18,066 nucleotides of DNA from an uncultured Fibrobacter sp. Lineage in GTDB: Bacteria > Fibrobacterota > Fibrobacteria > Fibrobacterales > Fibrobacteraceae. A program made the translations under genes and the position numbers. Shown here piece after piece: positions 1 to 7,171 of the stretch. The notes beneath the pieces were generated by a model that worked only from the letters and a program-made list of their open reading frames with translations, was not told the DNA's origin and made no database searches. Numbering within the stretch: position 1 is the first letter of the stretch; each line of letters opens with the position of its first letter. The DNA lies in contig CALATK010000024.1 in the NCBI GenBank assembly GCA_937891805.1, positions 1 through 18,066 on the forward strand. The letters run 5' to 3'.

Positions 1-1277
1 TGGGGCGGGCGGATAGCGGCTCGGGCCATAAGAATCACCCGCTTGTCTATGGGAGAAAGCTTGCGGACATTTTCTTCGGGGTCTTCAAACCCCAGGTAGG
101 CAAGCCATTCCTTCGCCTTGGCCCGTTCTTCCCAGGTGGTATTGTCCGCCTTGCAGAGGTTCGGCGTAAAGCCCGTGCAGAGCACCTCCAAAAGGCTCAG
201 GTCTTCGCGGTACTGGAGCGCCAGTTCCGGAGAGAAGAATCCCAGTTTCGCCTTGTGGTCCCAGATGTTCAGACCATGCCCCGGACGCTCGCCCAGGAGT
301 GTAATGTCGTTTCCGTAAATCTGGGGGTGGTCCGCCGTCAAGAGCCCGAGCAGCGTACTTTTCCCTGCACCGTTCTCCCCCATGACCACCCAGTGTTCGC
401 CCTTGCGGACCTGCCAGTTCAAATTCCTGATAACCGTCGTTTCACCGAAGCGGACGTTGACATTTCTTAGATCGAAAAGGACTTCCCCTTTATTGTCATC
501 CCCGCTGTCATTCTGGAGCCTGTCATTCTGGAGCGCAGCGATAGAAACTGCGATAGAATCACGGGGATCTCCAAGCCTACACTTCAGGTCTACAACCTCG
601 TAGTCCGTCAGTTCAGCCTTGCGGAATTTCGGCTGGACCGCCACATCGGGCAACGAACCGGCGTATTCCTTGAACACCTTGTTCTCGAATACAAAAGCGG
701 GAATCTCCGGAATCAGTTCGTCTTCACGGGCAAGACGTACCACCACATTCAAGTTTTGCCGCTTGGCAAGACCGGCCACACAGCCAGCCAAGTGCACGCG
801 GTACTCCGGGTCCAGACCGCCGAACAGGTCGTTGAAATAAACCCACTCCGGTTTTTCCATCCACATGCGGGCCAGCAGCACCCGGCGAAGTTCCCCGTTA
901 GACAGGCTCAGGAGCTTTCTCTCCAGAATGTCCATCGGCAAGTCCGCAATGGCCATGGCCTCGTCAAGCTTTGCGGGATCCGTCTCCGGAAACGGCACGT
1001 CGTCGATATAGCGGTCCGTCTGCAAAAAGAATTTCTTGTTCAAGAGCAGGTTCTTGACCAGCGGAGCCTCCGAATCGTGCAAGCTGATAAAGCGCTGCTG
1101 CCAAAATGGCGCCAAGGCCTGCTGGATTTTACGCTGCATGGATTCGGACATGGTAGAGACATTCTTGCGCTGGTTCAAGAAATGGGAAATGACCCGGTCC
1201 AGATCCGCACCGTCGGTGCTAAAGATCTGCACCTGAGGGAACTTTTCAATCAACGCTTCAAAACGCCCGAATTCCAT
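1..1277 (-). CDS. ABC-type ATPase with two nucleotide-binding domains (ModF-like), 3' end outside window
   Basis: About 425 residues are visible; the C-terminus lies beyond the left edge. The second NBD carries a clear Walker A (GENGAGKST) after a typical FDLRNVNVRFGE strand. The first NBD (about residues 1-215) has no Walker A. It keeps a signature-like LSNGELRR, and its Walker B region is altered (WVYFND where LLLDE is usual), so it is probably a degenerate, non-hydrolysing half. An in-frame stop four codons upstream of ATG 1277 shows that the missing Walker A is not a mis-called start. The overall plan resembles the soluble tandem ATPase ModF/YlmA group, which carries no membrane domain. 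The gene follows azlCD by 21 bp and probably shares their transcript. Its substrate cannot be read from sequence. The linker between NBDs (about residues 236-262) is encoded by a dispersed DNA repeat, listed separately. The signature of NBD2 near the edge reads LSPIDKR, also non-canonical. Confidence 0.8.
   Translation of the reverse strand, partial: MEFGRFEALIEKFPQVQIFSTDGADLDRVISHFLNQRKNVSTMSESMQRKIQQALAPFWQQRFISLHDSEAPLVKNLLLNKKFFLQTDRYIDDVPFPETDPAKLDEAMAIADLPMDILERKLLSLSNGELRRVLLARMWMEKPEWVYFNDLFGGLDPEYRVHLAGCVAGLAKRQNLNVVVRLAREDELIPEIPAFVFENKVFKEYAGSLPDVAVQPKFRKAELTDYEVVDLKCRLGDPRDSIAVSIAALQNDRLQNDSGDDNKGEVLFDLRNVNVRFGETTVIRNLNWQVRKGEHWVVMGENGAGKSTLLGLLTADHPQIYGNDITLLGERPGHGLNIWDHKAKLGFFSPELALQYREDLSLLEVLCTGFTPNLCKADNTTWEERAKAKEWLAYLGFEDPEENVRKLSPIDKRVILMARAAIRPP
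493..572 (-). repeat. Dispersed hairpin repeat inside the ABC gene, interrupted by a second repeat
   Basis: Read on the minus strand, the element begins GGAGATCCCCG and ends CGGGGATGACAA. These are the same flanks as the copy in uvrB (15095-15123). In uvrB the flanks are separated by 6 nt. Here they are separated by 57 nt containing two copies of CTCCAGAATGACAG and two of TTCTATCGC. The extra 51 nt is exactly 17 codons, so the frame is kept. The encoded residues (GDPRDS...QNDRLQNDSGDDN) form a hydrophilic linker between the two NBDs. Confidence 0.75.
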
Positions 1278-1298
1278 AAGCCACACCAATCTAGATTA

Positions 1299-1619
1299 TT
1301 AAAAGAACATGGGCCAAAGGCCGTCTATAAAAAGCACCGTGCAGCAGGCCACCAGGGCAACGCCCACCAGCCCAAACCGGAACAGGGACGCCACCACGGC
1401 AGTCACAAGGGCAAGCACTCCCGACAGCATGGAATCCGTAGAGTAGAAGATGGCAGGCACCGTCATGGCGGCAAGTACCGTGCAAGGGATGTAGGCCAAA
1501 AAAGACTTGACAAAGGGATTGCTCAGTTTCCCTTTCAAAAGCACAAAGGGAACAGCCCGCAAAAGGAAGGTCACCCCCGCCATAACCATCAAGAAGGCAA
1601 AGTATTCCCTAAGGTTCAT
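1299..1619 (-). CDS. azlD: Branched-chain amino acid export small subunit, AzlD family
   Basis: A 106-residue, very hydrophobic protein with about four predicted membrane segments. The RAVPFVLL stretch near residue 21, a central AAMTVPAI segment and a C-terminal hydrophobic helix are typical of AzlD, the small partner of AzlC. Together they form an inner-membrane exporter that in characterised bacteria moves branched-chain amino acids or analogues. ATG 1619 is chosen over a longer in-frame start at 1655 because AAGGAG lies 7 nt upstream and this gives the family's usual length. The start overlaps the end of azlC by 11 bp, which implies translational coupling. Confidence 0.87.
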   Translation of the reverse strand: MNLREYFAFLMVMAGVTFLLRAVPFVLLKGKLSNPFVKSFLAYIPCTVLAAMTVPAIFYSTDSMLSGVLALVTAVVASLFRFGLVGVALVACCTVLFIDGLWPMFF

Positions 1620-2307
1620 CGTCTGACTCCTTGACCGGGAAGAACAGGGCCCCAAAGAGAGAAGCTACTACCGCACAGATGATGATGGAAAAACCGTAAG
1701 AGACTCCCTGCAGTACAGGGACATACTTGAACGCAAGACTCAAGGCGATGGCCACCAGCACCACAATCAATGTGGACAGATGTTTTTTGCAGGGGGGCAC
1801 CACAATGGCCACAAACATACCATACAAGGCGACTCCCAGGGCGTTGGTAATCCAGGAGGGCAAAATCTCTCCAGACACGGCCCCTGTAAGCGTTCCCAGG
1901 GACCAGCCGATATAGGGCAGCACCATCAGGCCAAAGAAATAGCGGGGAGTCACTCGGTTTTGCTGGGCCATGGACACGGCGAAAATTTCGTCGGTGATTC
2001 CCGTGGCCAGAAGCAGGCGGTAAGGCGTCGTAAAATCAGACGAGACTTTCTGGGAAAGGGTAATGGCCATCAGGGAATAGCGCAGGTTGATAAAGAAGGT
2101 GGCGATAGCCATCTCCAAAAAAGTGCCGGCGGCATCCACCATGATGTTAAGACCCGCAAACTGCCCCGCCGAAGTCAAGTTGGTCATGGAAATGAAGGTC
2201 ACCAAGAACCAAGACATAAACTTGGATCCGGCGATGCCGAAAGAGAAGGACACCGCAAAATAGCCGATGCCTATGGGTAACCCATCTTTCACGCCCTTCA
2301 GAAACAT
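1609..2307 (-). CDS. azlC: Branched-chain amino acid exporter large subunit, AzlC family
   Basis: A 232-residue inner-membrane protein with several hydrophobic segments. AzlC-family landmarks are visible: GLPIGIGYFAVSFSFGI at the N-terminus, SAGQFAG, NLRYSLMA and TDEIFAVS. The C-terminus ends in a charged tail (KESDDEP) just after the last helix. AzlC and AzlD act together to export branched-chain amino acids. ATG 2307 is preferred; a TTG three codons upstream (2316) is also possible, and neither has a clear Shine-Dalgarno site. The upstream DNA is occupied by a G-rich repeat (2331-2367), so the native promoter is hard to see. Read-through from the cellulase gene ending at 2444 is possible because I see no good terminator between them. 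Confidence 0.87.
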   Translation of the reverse strand: MFLKGVKDGLPIGIGYFAVSFSFGIAGSKFMSWFLVTFISMTNLTSAGQFAGLNIMVDAAGTFLEMAIATFFINLRYSLMAITLSQKVSSDFTTPYRLLLATGITDEIFAVSMAQQNRVTPRYFFGLMVLPYIGWSLGTLTGAVSGEILPSWITNALGVALYGMFVAIVVPPCKKHLSTLIVVLVAIALSLAFKYVPVLQGVSYGFSIIICAVVASLFGALFFPVKESDDEP

Positions 2308-2330
2308 ACGGGCCAAAGATAGTAAATAGT

Positions 2331-2367
2331 GATTAGGGGTTAGGGGCTAGGATCTAGGGGTTAGGGG
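2331..2367. repeat. GGGGTTAG-type G-rich intergenic repeat, copy 1
   Basis: About five imperfect units of the form TTAGGGG / CTAGGAT follow one another on the plus strand, including GGCTAGGATCTAGGGG. The same word set recurs at 12941-13027 before uvrB and in degenerate form within uvrB (15061-15089). This copy lies immediately upstream of azlC. Confidence 0.7.
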
Positions 2368-2387
2368 AATGTGGAATTATTCATTTC

Positions 2388-2413
2388 TCACTACACATTT
2401 CACATCACACACT
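2388..2413. repeat. CACATT/CACATC low-complexity tandem repeat
   Basis: A short run of imperfect hexamer-heptamer units (TCACTACACATTTCACATC and following CACAC) sits between the cellulase stop and the G-rich repeat. It has no coding potential. It may belong to a dispersed low-complexity family, but only one copy is visible in this window. Confidence 0.4.
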
Positions 2414-2443
2414 TGTAAGCTCCAGTCACCGTCGGCAAAAGGC

Positions 2444-5400
2444 TTACCGTATATTGATACGGCTGGTCTTTGCAGAACTTCCGCTCACAACGCGGACCAT
2501 GTAGCTACCCTGCGGAAGTCCCTGGAGCGACATTTCCATGGTCCCTACGAAGGATTCCTGGAATGCCTTAACGCGATTGCCCAGCATATCGAACACCTGT
2601 ACGCGAACTAAAGATTCTCTAGGCGCATAAATCGCAAGGCAGTTGTGAGCGAAGGAAACCTTTAATTGCGACTGCAGTTCCGCTACGAACGCTTCTGGGC
2701 TACTTGCACTAGAGCTGCTAGACACAATGGTTGTTGCAGAACTGGAGCTGGGAGGAACAAAGTCAAGGCAAGAGGTTTCCACCCACCATTCCCTATTTGA
2801 AGCATCCGTATTCATCCACTGTAAACTTCCTGGACGTGTGGGGGAAATAGCGTAGCATGTTTCCGCAGTCATATTGTTCAAACCAGAATTATAGCAGTGT
2901 TCCGCATAGCCCCCGACACCGTTCACAAAGGCAATGCAAGGGCTTTCTTCGACAGAACTACTTGATTCTGCCCCACTGCTTGAACTTTCCTCGGAACTGC
3001 TGGATTCTTCAACCACTTCGCTGGAGGAGGACTCTGCTTCAGAGCTGCTGGACTCCACAACTTCGCTGGAGGAAGGCTGTTCTTCGGAGCTGCTAGACTC
3101 CTCAACCGTTTCGCTGGAGGAGGACTCTGCTTCAGAGCTGCTAGACTCCTCGACAGAACTGCTAGAAGGAATTACAACGGCTTCCTCGCGGAACACCGCC
3201 ATATAAGAAACATCTTCCGTCACAGACTCTATGCCCGGAGTCCAGTAGTCAAAGAAATAGTTGTAGGTAGCAGTGGAGGGTTTGACCGGAGTCTCACCCA
3301 TGTACTCAGGCATTTCGCCGTAAGCCACCTTGGAACTTTGCAGTTTAGAATTATCGTAGTTCAAGAAGGTCACTGTGTACTGATTCACAGTTGCTTTGAA
3401 GGTCGCCGTGTAAGTGGTCTCTCCCGTAACCTGCGTCAGAGTCGGAGTCCAACCTGTAAAGGTGTAGGTGTACTGGGCCGAGGCCTTCTTGGTGGGATTT
3501 TCAGCAAGCTGAAGGCTCTTGGCCGGAGTGCCGTATTCGTATTCCACCTTCGTGAAGACTGATCCGTCTTCATTCAGGTAGGTAATGGTGTATTTGCGCT
3601 TGAATTCCTTGTAGGTGGCGGTATATGTGGCGTTGCCCGTAACATTTTCAATCTTCGGGCTCCATCCGCTGAATTCATAGGTGTATTCCGCAGTAGCGGG
3701 CTTTTCGGGTGTCCGAGGCTTTACAATGTCGGCCGCGATGGTACCGTAGGGATACGTAGCAGTTTGAATGACCGTGCCATCATCTTTCACGAAAGTCACG
3801 GTATAACTATTAGTAGAAGAGGTATAGGTGGCGGTATAAACGACGTCTTCCGTTACCGCAGCCAGGGCCGGAGTCCAGCCCGCAAAGGCGAAGGTCTCAC
3901 CCGCAGTCCCCTGTTTGACAGGGTCAGCGGGCTTTGCGATGTCCGCAGGAGCCGTGCCGTAATCGTACTCTGTCGCAGCCAGCAGCACCGTGCCGTCTTC
4001 GTCCTCGAAAGTTACAGTGTACTTGTTCAGCGAACTGTCCACCACGGCGGTATAGGTTGCTGCACCTGTCACAGCCGCAATTTCAGAATCCCAACCTACA
4101 AACGTATAGGTGTACTGGGCCGTGTTGGCAGGGGTCTTGCTTTCGGGGGCCACAGGCACCGTACCATACTCCACTTCTGCCGTAGTCTCGGTACCGTCAC
4201 CGTTCACAAAGGTGATGGTGTACTTGTTCTTCGTAGAAGTGTACGTGGCCGTGTAGGTTGCCTCCCCCGTCACCATAGCAATCTCAGGATTCCAACCCGC
4301 AAAGGTATAAGTGTATTCTGCCGTGGCCTGCTTTGTAGGATCGGAAGGCTTTTCGATGTCAGCGGGTCTCGTACCGTAATCATACTCTGCCGCAGCCTTC
4401 AAAACCGTGCCGTCTTCGTCCTCGAAAGTTACAGTGTACTTGTTTACCGTGCTATTCACCACCGCAGTGTAGGTTGCATTACCAGTGACAGCAACAATTT
4501 CCGGAGTCCAGCCCGCGAATCTATAGGTGTACTGGGCATCGTTGGCGGGTGTCTTGCCCGCAGGTGCAACAGGCGTTTCGCCGTATTCCACCTGGCTACT
4601 GCTGGATGTACCGTCACCATTCACAAAGGTCACAGTATATTTTTTCTTAGTTCCCTTGAACTTGGCCGTGTAATCCTCATCTCCCGTAACGGCGACAATC
4701 TCCGGATTCCAACCATCGAATGCGTAAGTGTAAGCGACATCCGCATCCTTGGTGGGCGTCGCACCGGAATATACAGGTATTGTTCCGTAGGCCACAGATT
4801 GCGTGGCCAACACGGTTCCGTCATTCAGGAACCTGATGGAGTAGTAATTTGTCACCTCATTAAAGACAGCCTGATATGTTGCATTTCCTGTCGCTGCAGC
4901 CAGCGCAGGTTCCCATCCGCTAAACGTATAGGTGTACTGGGCCGTTGCTGTCTTTGTCGGTTCTGCCCCGGTATACTCAGGAATAGAACCCTGTTCCACT
5001 TCTACCGTCTGCAATGTTACATTGCCGTTCTTGAAGGTGATTGTGTATGTCGGAATGGATGAACTACTGGATTCTTCGCTAGAGGAACTACTTTCCTCAA
5101 TACCACAGGACGTTTCTACCCACCAATATGTTTCTGACACAGACTTGTTTATCCATTGCGGAGCGGGGTTACGTTCCGGATTCATGGTATAGCATTTGCC
5201 TGGCTCCATATCGTCAAGACCAGAATTGTAGCAGTGGTCGCCATAGTTCCCGGACCCATTCACAAAGGCAATGCACGGACCACCCATAGAACCGCTGGAA
5301 GACGCCGCCGAGCTGCTGGATACGCTCGAAGACGAGACGGAACTGGACGAAACACTGGAGGAGGAAACGCTGCTGGATGACGCCACAGAACTGGAAGAAA

Positions 5401-7039
5401 CACTTGAGGAGGAACGTGCAGAACTGGACGAAACGCTGGAACTGGACTTTGCTGAAGAACTGGAGGCAGCCTCGGGCAACCCTTCGCAACGGACATTGTC
5501 AATTTCCAGAGAACCCGTGGCACCGGTGGTCCCGGAGACCTGCCAACTAAAGGCCTTCACATTCTGCCGAGCCGAATTCACATCAACAATCATTTTCGTC
5601 CAGTCGGGCTGGCTCATGGAAGTGAGTGTCACCGTTTTCTTGGTCCAGCTATTTGTCGTGGCGGCAGAAGCCTGATGGTAAGCATAATCTGTCACCAAAG
5701 GAGACTCCATACGCACCGAATGGGCGGCTCCCTTGTAGTAATAACTGATACTTGTACAGGAATTCAAATTGACAGTGCTCTTGTCTGCGAGCAAGTCAAC
5801 CGTTACACCCACCTGCGGGTCATATAACAAATTGCCCTTTTTCAATGCATAGGACGCCTTTAGAGCCTTCGAAGAATTATATCCCGTCGAGAAAGATGTC
5901 GTGACAGTAGACTGTCCACCATCTCCGGCATCAGTATACGTGGACCACTCGCCACCCCATTCAGAGAATTCATCGCCGTCTTCAAAGTTGTCGATGAGTG
6001 CGGTCAAATTGCTGGGAGTCGGAGCAGCCGACGAGCTGGACGGCCTGCTAGAAGAACTCTGTGCGGTTGAACTGGAAGAATTTCCTCCGCCACCGCCGAG
6101 AGAAATGGGATGCTGCGCCGCAAATTCATAAAAAGCATCACCCGGATCCTGAATGGTTATGCCGATAACACCATCAGAAATACGGTTATTCAGGTTATTC
6201 ACGTTCATCCAATCCTGATAATCATTATTACTTGCACCACCTACACCATAACCGTCATCAGCGATAATCTTCTTACCTCCCATGGCCGCGCTGGCCTGGG
6301 CCCATGTCATCGTGTTTCCATTATCACCACGAATACGATTTTGATCGCCCTGCGTACGACCACCCGAAGTAAATAGGTAATCCACCTTAGACGCGTCGAA
6401 TTTGGCATACCAAGTAGTGACAAAGTCATTCATCCATGGGGAAATATCTACTGCTATTTTGGCATTAGGGAGTTTGGACTTGATAGCATTTACAATATCA
6501 TTAAAGTACTTACCGCAAAGGCTATCGTCAGGAATGCCGCCACCGACCTGATTAAAGTTAGAACGGGCTTCCCCCGAGGCGGAATACTGGAAAAAGTCCG
6601 GTTCAATAAGCCAGATGGTGGTTCCAGACGTTCCAAAATCATTCGCTACTCCTTGTGCCATTTCCGTATAGCGCGAAAGGATTGTACTCCACTGCGTACG
6701 GATAGTTTGTGCCCCGTTGGTGCAATGGTTGGGCGATCCCACATCGCAATCGACATATCCCAAATGCTTATCCCATTCCGCAATCACATAAGCATAAAAT
6801 ACCGGCGTCAGGTTATAGGTTTTAGCCGCCTTCAACATCTCCCCTTCCCAATAAGGATTGTATATATCACGGCTGCCATCACCGATATACATTGCCAAAT
6901 GGGAAAGGCCCTTCCCAGACAGATTAACGCCTTTAAGTTCACCTTTCCATTGCCGTCCATAATTGAAATGACTTTCGTCAAAGGCGGCGAACGCAAACGC
7001 CGCCAAAAGCGACAGCGCCAAAGCAAAAGCTTTCTTCAT
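2444..7039 (-). CDS. Giant secreted modular protein: GH6-like N-terminal domain, CBM11, two Cys-rich modules, nine B-repeats, T9SS-type C-terminus
   Basis: Protein of 1531 aa. ATG 7039 starts a clear signal peptide (MKKAFALALSLLAAFAFA); an upstream in-frame ATG at 7165 would add a non-signal leader encoded through the preceding terminator. Order: unrecognised domain (about 20-315), Ser linker, CBM11-like module (about 346-522, beginning LIDNFEDGDEF), poly-Ser linker, Cys module A (586-646), nine repeats of about 69 aa (665-1284), acidic SSSSEE linker, Cys module B (1366-1426), and a C-terminal beta domain (about 1456-1531) with VQVFDMLGNRV and GSYMVRVVSG, as in T9SS sorting domains. The N-terminal domain shows DC at 97-98, IEPD at 145-148, AVDISPW near 198 and QDPGD near 300. 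These loosely echo the order of GH6 catalytic motifs, but I cannot confirm a family. The CBM11 and the GH5 neighbour imply glucan degradation at the cell surface or outside the cell. Confidence 0.85.
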   Translation of the reverse strand: MKKAFALALSLLAAFAFAAFDESHFNYGRQWKGELKGVNLSGKGLSHLAMYIGDGSRDIYNPYWEGEMLKAAKTYNLTPVFYAYVIAEWDKHLGYVDCDVGSPNHCTNGAQTIRTQWSTILSRYTEMAQGVANDFGTSGTTIWLIEPDFFQYSASGEARSNFNQVGGGIPDDSLCGKYFNDIVNAIKSKLPNAKIAVDISPWMNDFVTTWYAKFDASKVDYLFTSGGRTQGDQNRIRGDNGNTMTWAQASAAMGGKKIIADDGYGVGGASNNDYQDWMNVNNLNNRISDGVIGITIQDPGDAFYEFAAQHPISLGGGGGNSSSSTAQSSSSRPSSSSAAPTPSNLTALIDNFEDGDEFSEWGGEWSTYTDAGDGGQSTVTTSFSTGYNSSKALKASYALKKGNLLYDPQVGVTVDLLADKSTVNLNSCTSISYYYKGAAHSVRMESPLVTDYAYHQASAATTNSWTKKTVTLTSMSQPDWTKMIVDVNSARQNVKAFSWQVSGTTGATGSLEIDNVRCEGLPEAASSSSAKSSSSVSSSSARSSSSVSSSSVASSSSVSSSSVSSSSVSSSSVSSSSAASSSGSMGGPCIAFVNGSGNYGDHCYNSGLDDMEPGKCYTMNPERNPAPQWINKSVSETYWWVETSCGIEESSSSSEESSSSSIPTYTITFKNGNVTLQTVEVEQGSIPEYTGAEPTKTATAQYTYTFSGWEPALAAATGNATYQAVFNEVTNYYSIRFLNDGTVLATQSVAYGTIPVYSGATPTKDADVAYTYAFDGWNPEIVAVTGDEDYTAKFKGTKKKYTVTFVNGDGTSSSSQVEYGETPVAPAGKTPANDAQYTYRFAGWTPEIVAVTGNATYTAVVNSTVNKYTVTFEDEDGTVLKAAAEYDYGTRPADIEKPSDPTKQATAEYTYTFAGWNPEIAMVTGEATYTATYTSTKNKYTITFVNGDGTETTAEVEYGTVPVAPESKTPANTAQYTYTFVGWDSEIAAVTGAATYTAVVDSSLNKYTVTFEDEDGTVLLAATEYDYGTAPADIAKPADPVKQGTAGETFAFAGWTPALAAVTEDVVYTATYTSSTNSYTVTFVKDDGTVIQTATYPYGTIAADIVKPRTPEKPATAEYTYEFSGWSPKIENVTGNATYTATYKEFKRKYTITYLNEDGSVFTKVEYEYGTPAKSLQLAENPTKKASAQYTYTFTGWTPTLTQVTGETTYTATFKATVNQYTVTFLNYDNSKLQSSKVAYGEMPEYMGETPVKPSTATYNYFFDYWTPGIESVTEDVSYMAVFREEAVVIPSSSSVEESSSSEAESSSSETVEESSSSEEQPSSSEVVESSSSEAESSSSEVVEESSSSEESSSSGAESSSSVEESPCIAFVNGVGGYAEHCYNSGLNNMTAETCYAISPTRPGSLQWMNTDASNREWWVETSCLDFVPPSSSSATTIVSSSSSASSPEAFVAELQSQLKVSFAHNCLAIYAPRESLVRVQVFDMLGNRVKAFQESFVGTMEMSLQGLPQGSYMVRVVSGSSAKTSRINIR
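2762..2944 (-). repeat. Four-Cys module B (second copy) in the giant secreted protein
   Basis: Encodes residues about 1366-1426. It shares with module A the frame PCIAFVNG, HCYNSGL, CY, QW and WWVETSC, with four aligned Cys. The conserved aromatic residues suggest carbohydrate contact, but no family is recognised. Confidence 0.75.
3188..5047 (-). repeat. Nine tandem InlB B-repeat-like (Listeria-Bacteroides type) units
   Basis: Nine consecutive units of 64-72 residues, each opening YTVTF or a variant, then an acidic/Gly turn, a YGT/YGE box, (A)QYTYTF.GW.P.I..VTG and closing ATYTA. This resembles the Flg_new / InlB B-repeat superfamily of small beta domains. They probably form an extended stalk separating the catalytic and binding part from the C-terminal anchor. 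Two further units occur in the GH5 neighbour. Confidence 0.75.
3806..4639 (-). repeat. Recent two-unit (417 bp) duplication within the B-repeats
   Basis: Units 3-4 and 5-6 are a duplicated pair. The run CGTGCCGTCTTCGTCCTCGA and its flanks occur at about 3987 and again at about 4404 with roughly 39 nt identical. The period is 417 bp, or 139 codons, exactly one 67-aa plus one 72-aa unit. Confidence 0.75.
5102..5284 (-). repeat. Four-Cys module A (first copy) in the giant secreted protein
   Basis: Encodes residues about 586-646 between a poly-Ser linker and the B-repeats. The motif order is PCIAFVNGSG, HCYNSGL, KCYTMNP, PQWIN and WWVETSC. It pairs with module B. Confidence 0.75.
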
Positions 7040-7061
7040 AACAACACCCGTGTATTTCCCA

Positions 7062-7089
7062 TGTATATTCGTATAAAAAATAATTTCAA
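7062..7089 (-). promoter_or_regulatory. Promoter of the giant secreted protein gene
   Basis: Minus strand: -35 TTGAAA (7084-7089), 16-bp A/T-rich spacer, -10 TATACA (7062-7067). This would start the transcript about 16 nt before ATG 7039. The core TGAAATTATTTTTTA is identical to that before the GH5 gene, at nearly the same distance from the start codon (34 versus 36 nt), which supports real function. Confidence 0.6.
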
Positions 7090-7107
7090 AACTTCTTTTT
7101 TCCTTGT

Positions 7108-7146
7108 AAAAAATTGTAAAAGCCCCTAGTCGCAAGGACCAGGGGC
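7108..7146 (-). terminator. Rho-independent terminator after the GH5 gene
   Basis: On the minus strand GCCCCTGGTC and GACTAGGGGC pair around a short CTTGC-type loop, followed by TTTTACAATTTTTT. It lies 25 nt after the GH5 stop and directly upstream of the next gene's promoter, so the two cellulase genes are at least partly transcribed separately. Confidence 0.75.
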
Positions 7147-7171
7147 AACGACATCTTTTAGGCAAAAACGC

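Noticed and set aside
756..1634. 292-codon plus-strand frame over the ABC gene and azlD
   Set aside because: It spans two real minus-strand genes and gives a Lys/His/Gln-rich translation without domains.
3764..5062. 432-codon open frame antisense to the B-repeats
   Set aside because: Internal repetition simply mirrors the sense repeats; no start signal or domain.
5290..5480. CRISPR-like short repeats
   Set aside because: They are degenerate Ser codons of poly-Ser linkers in frame, with no constant repeat and spacer lengths.
7040..7165. Longer N-terminus for the giant secreted protein (ATG 7165)
   Set aside because: It would put 42 non-signal residues before a perfect signal peptide and be translated through the preceding gene's terminator and the promoter.
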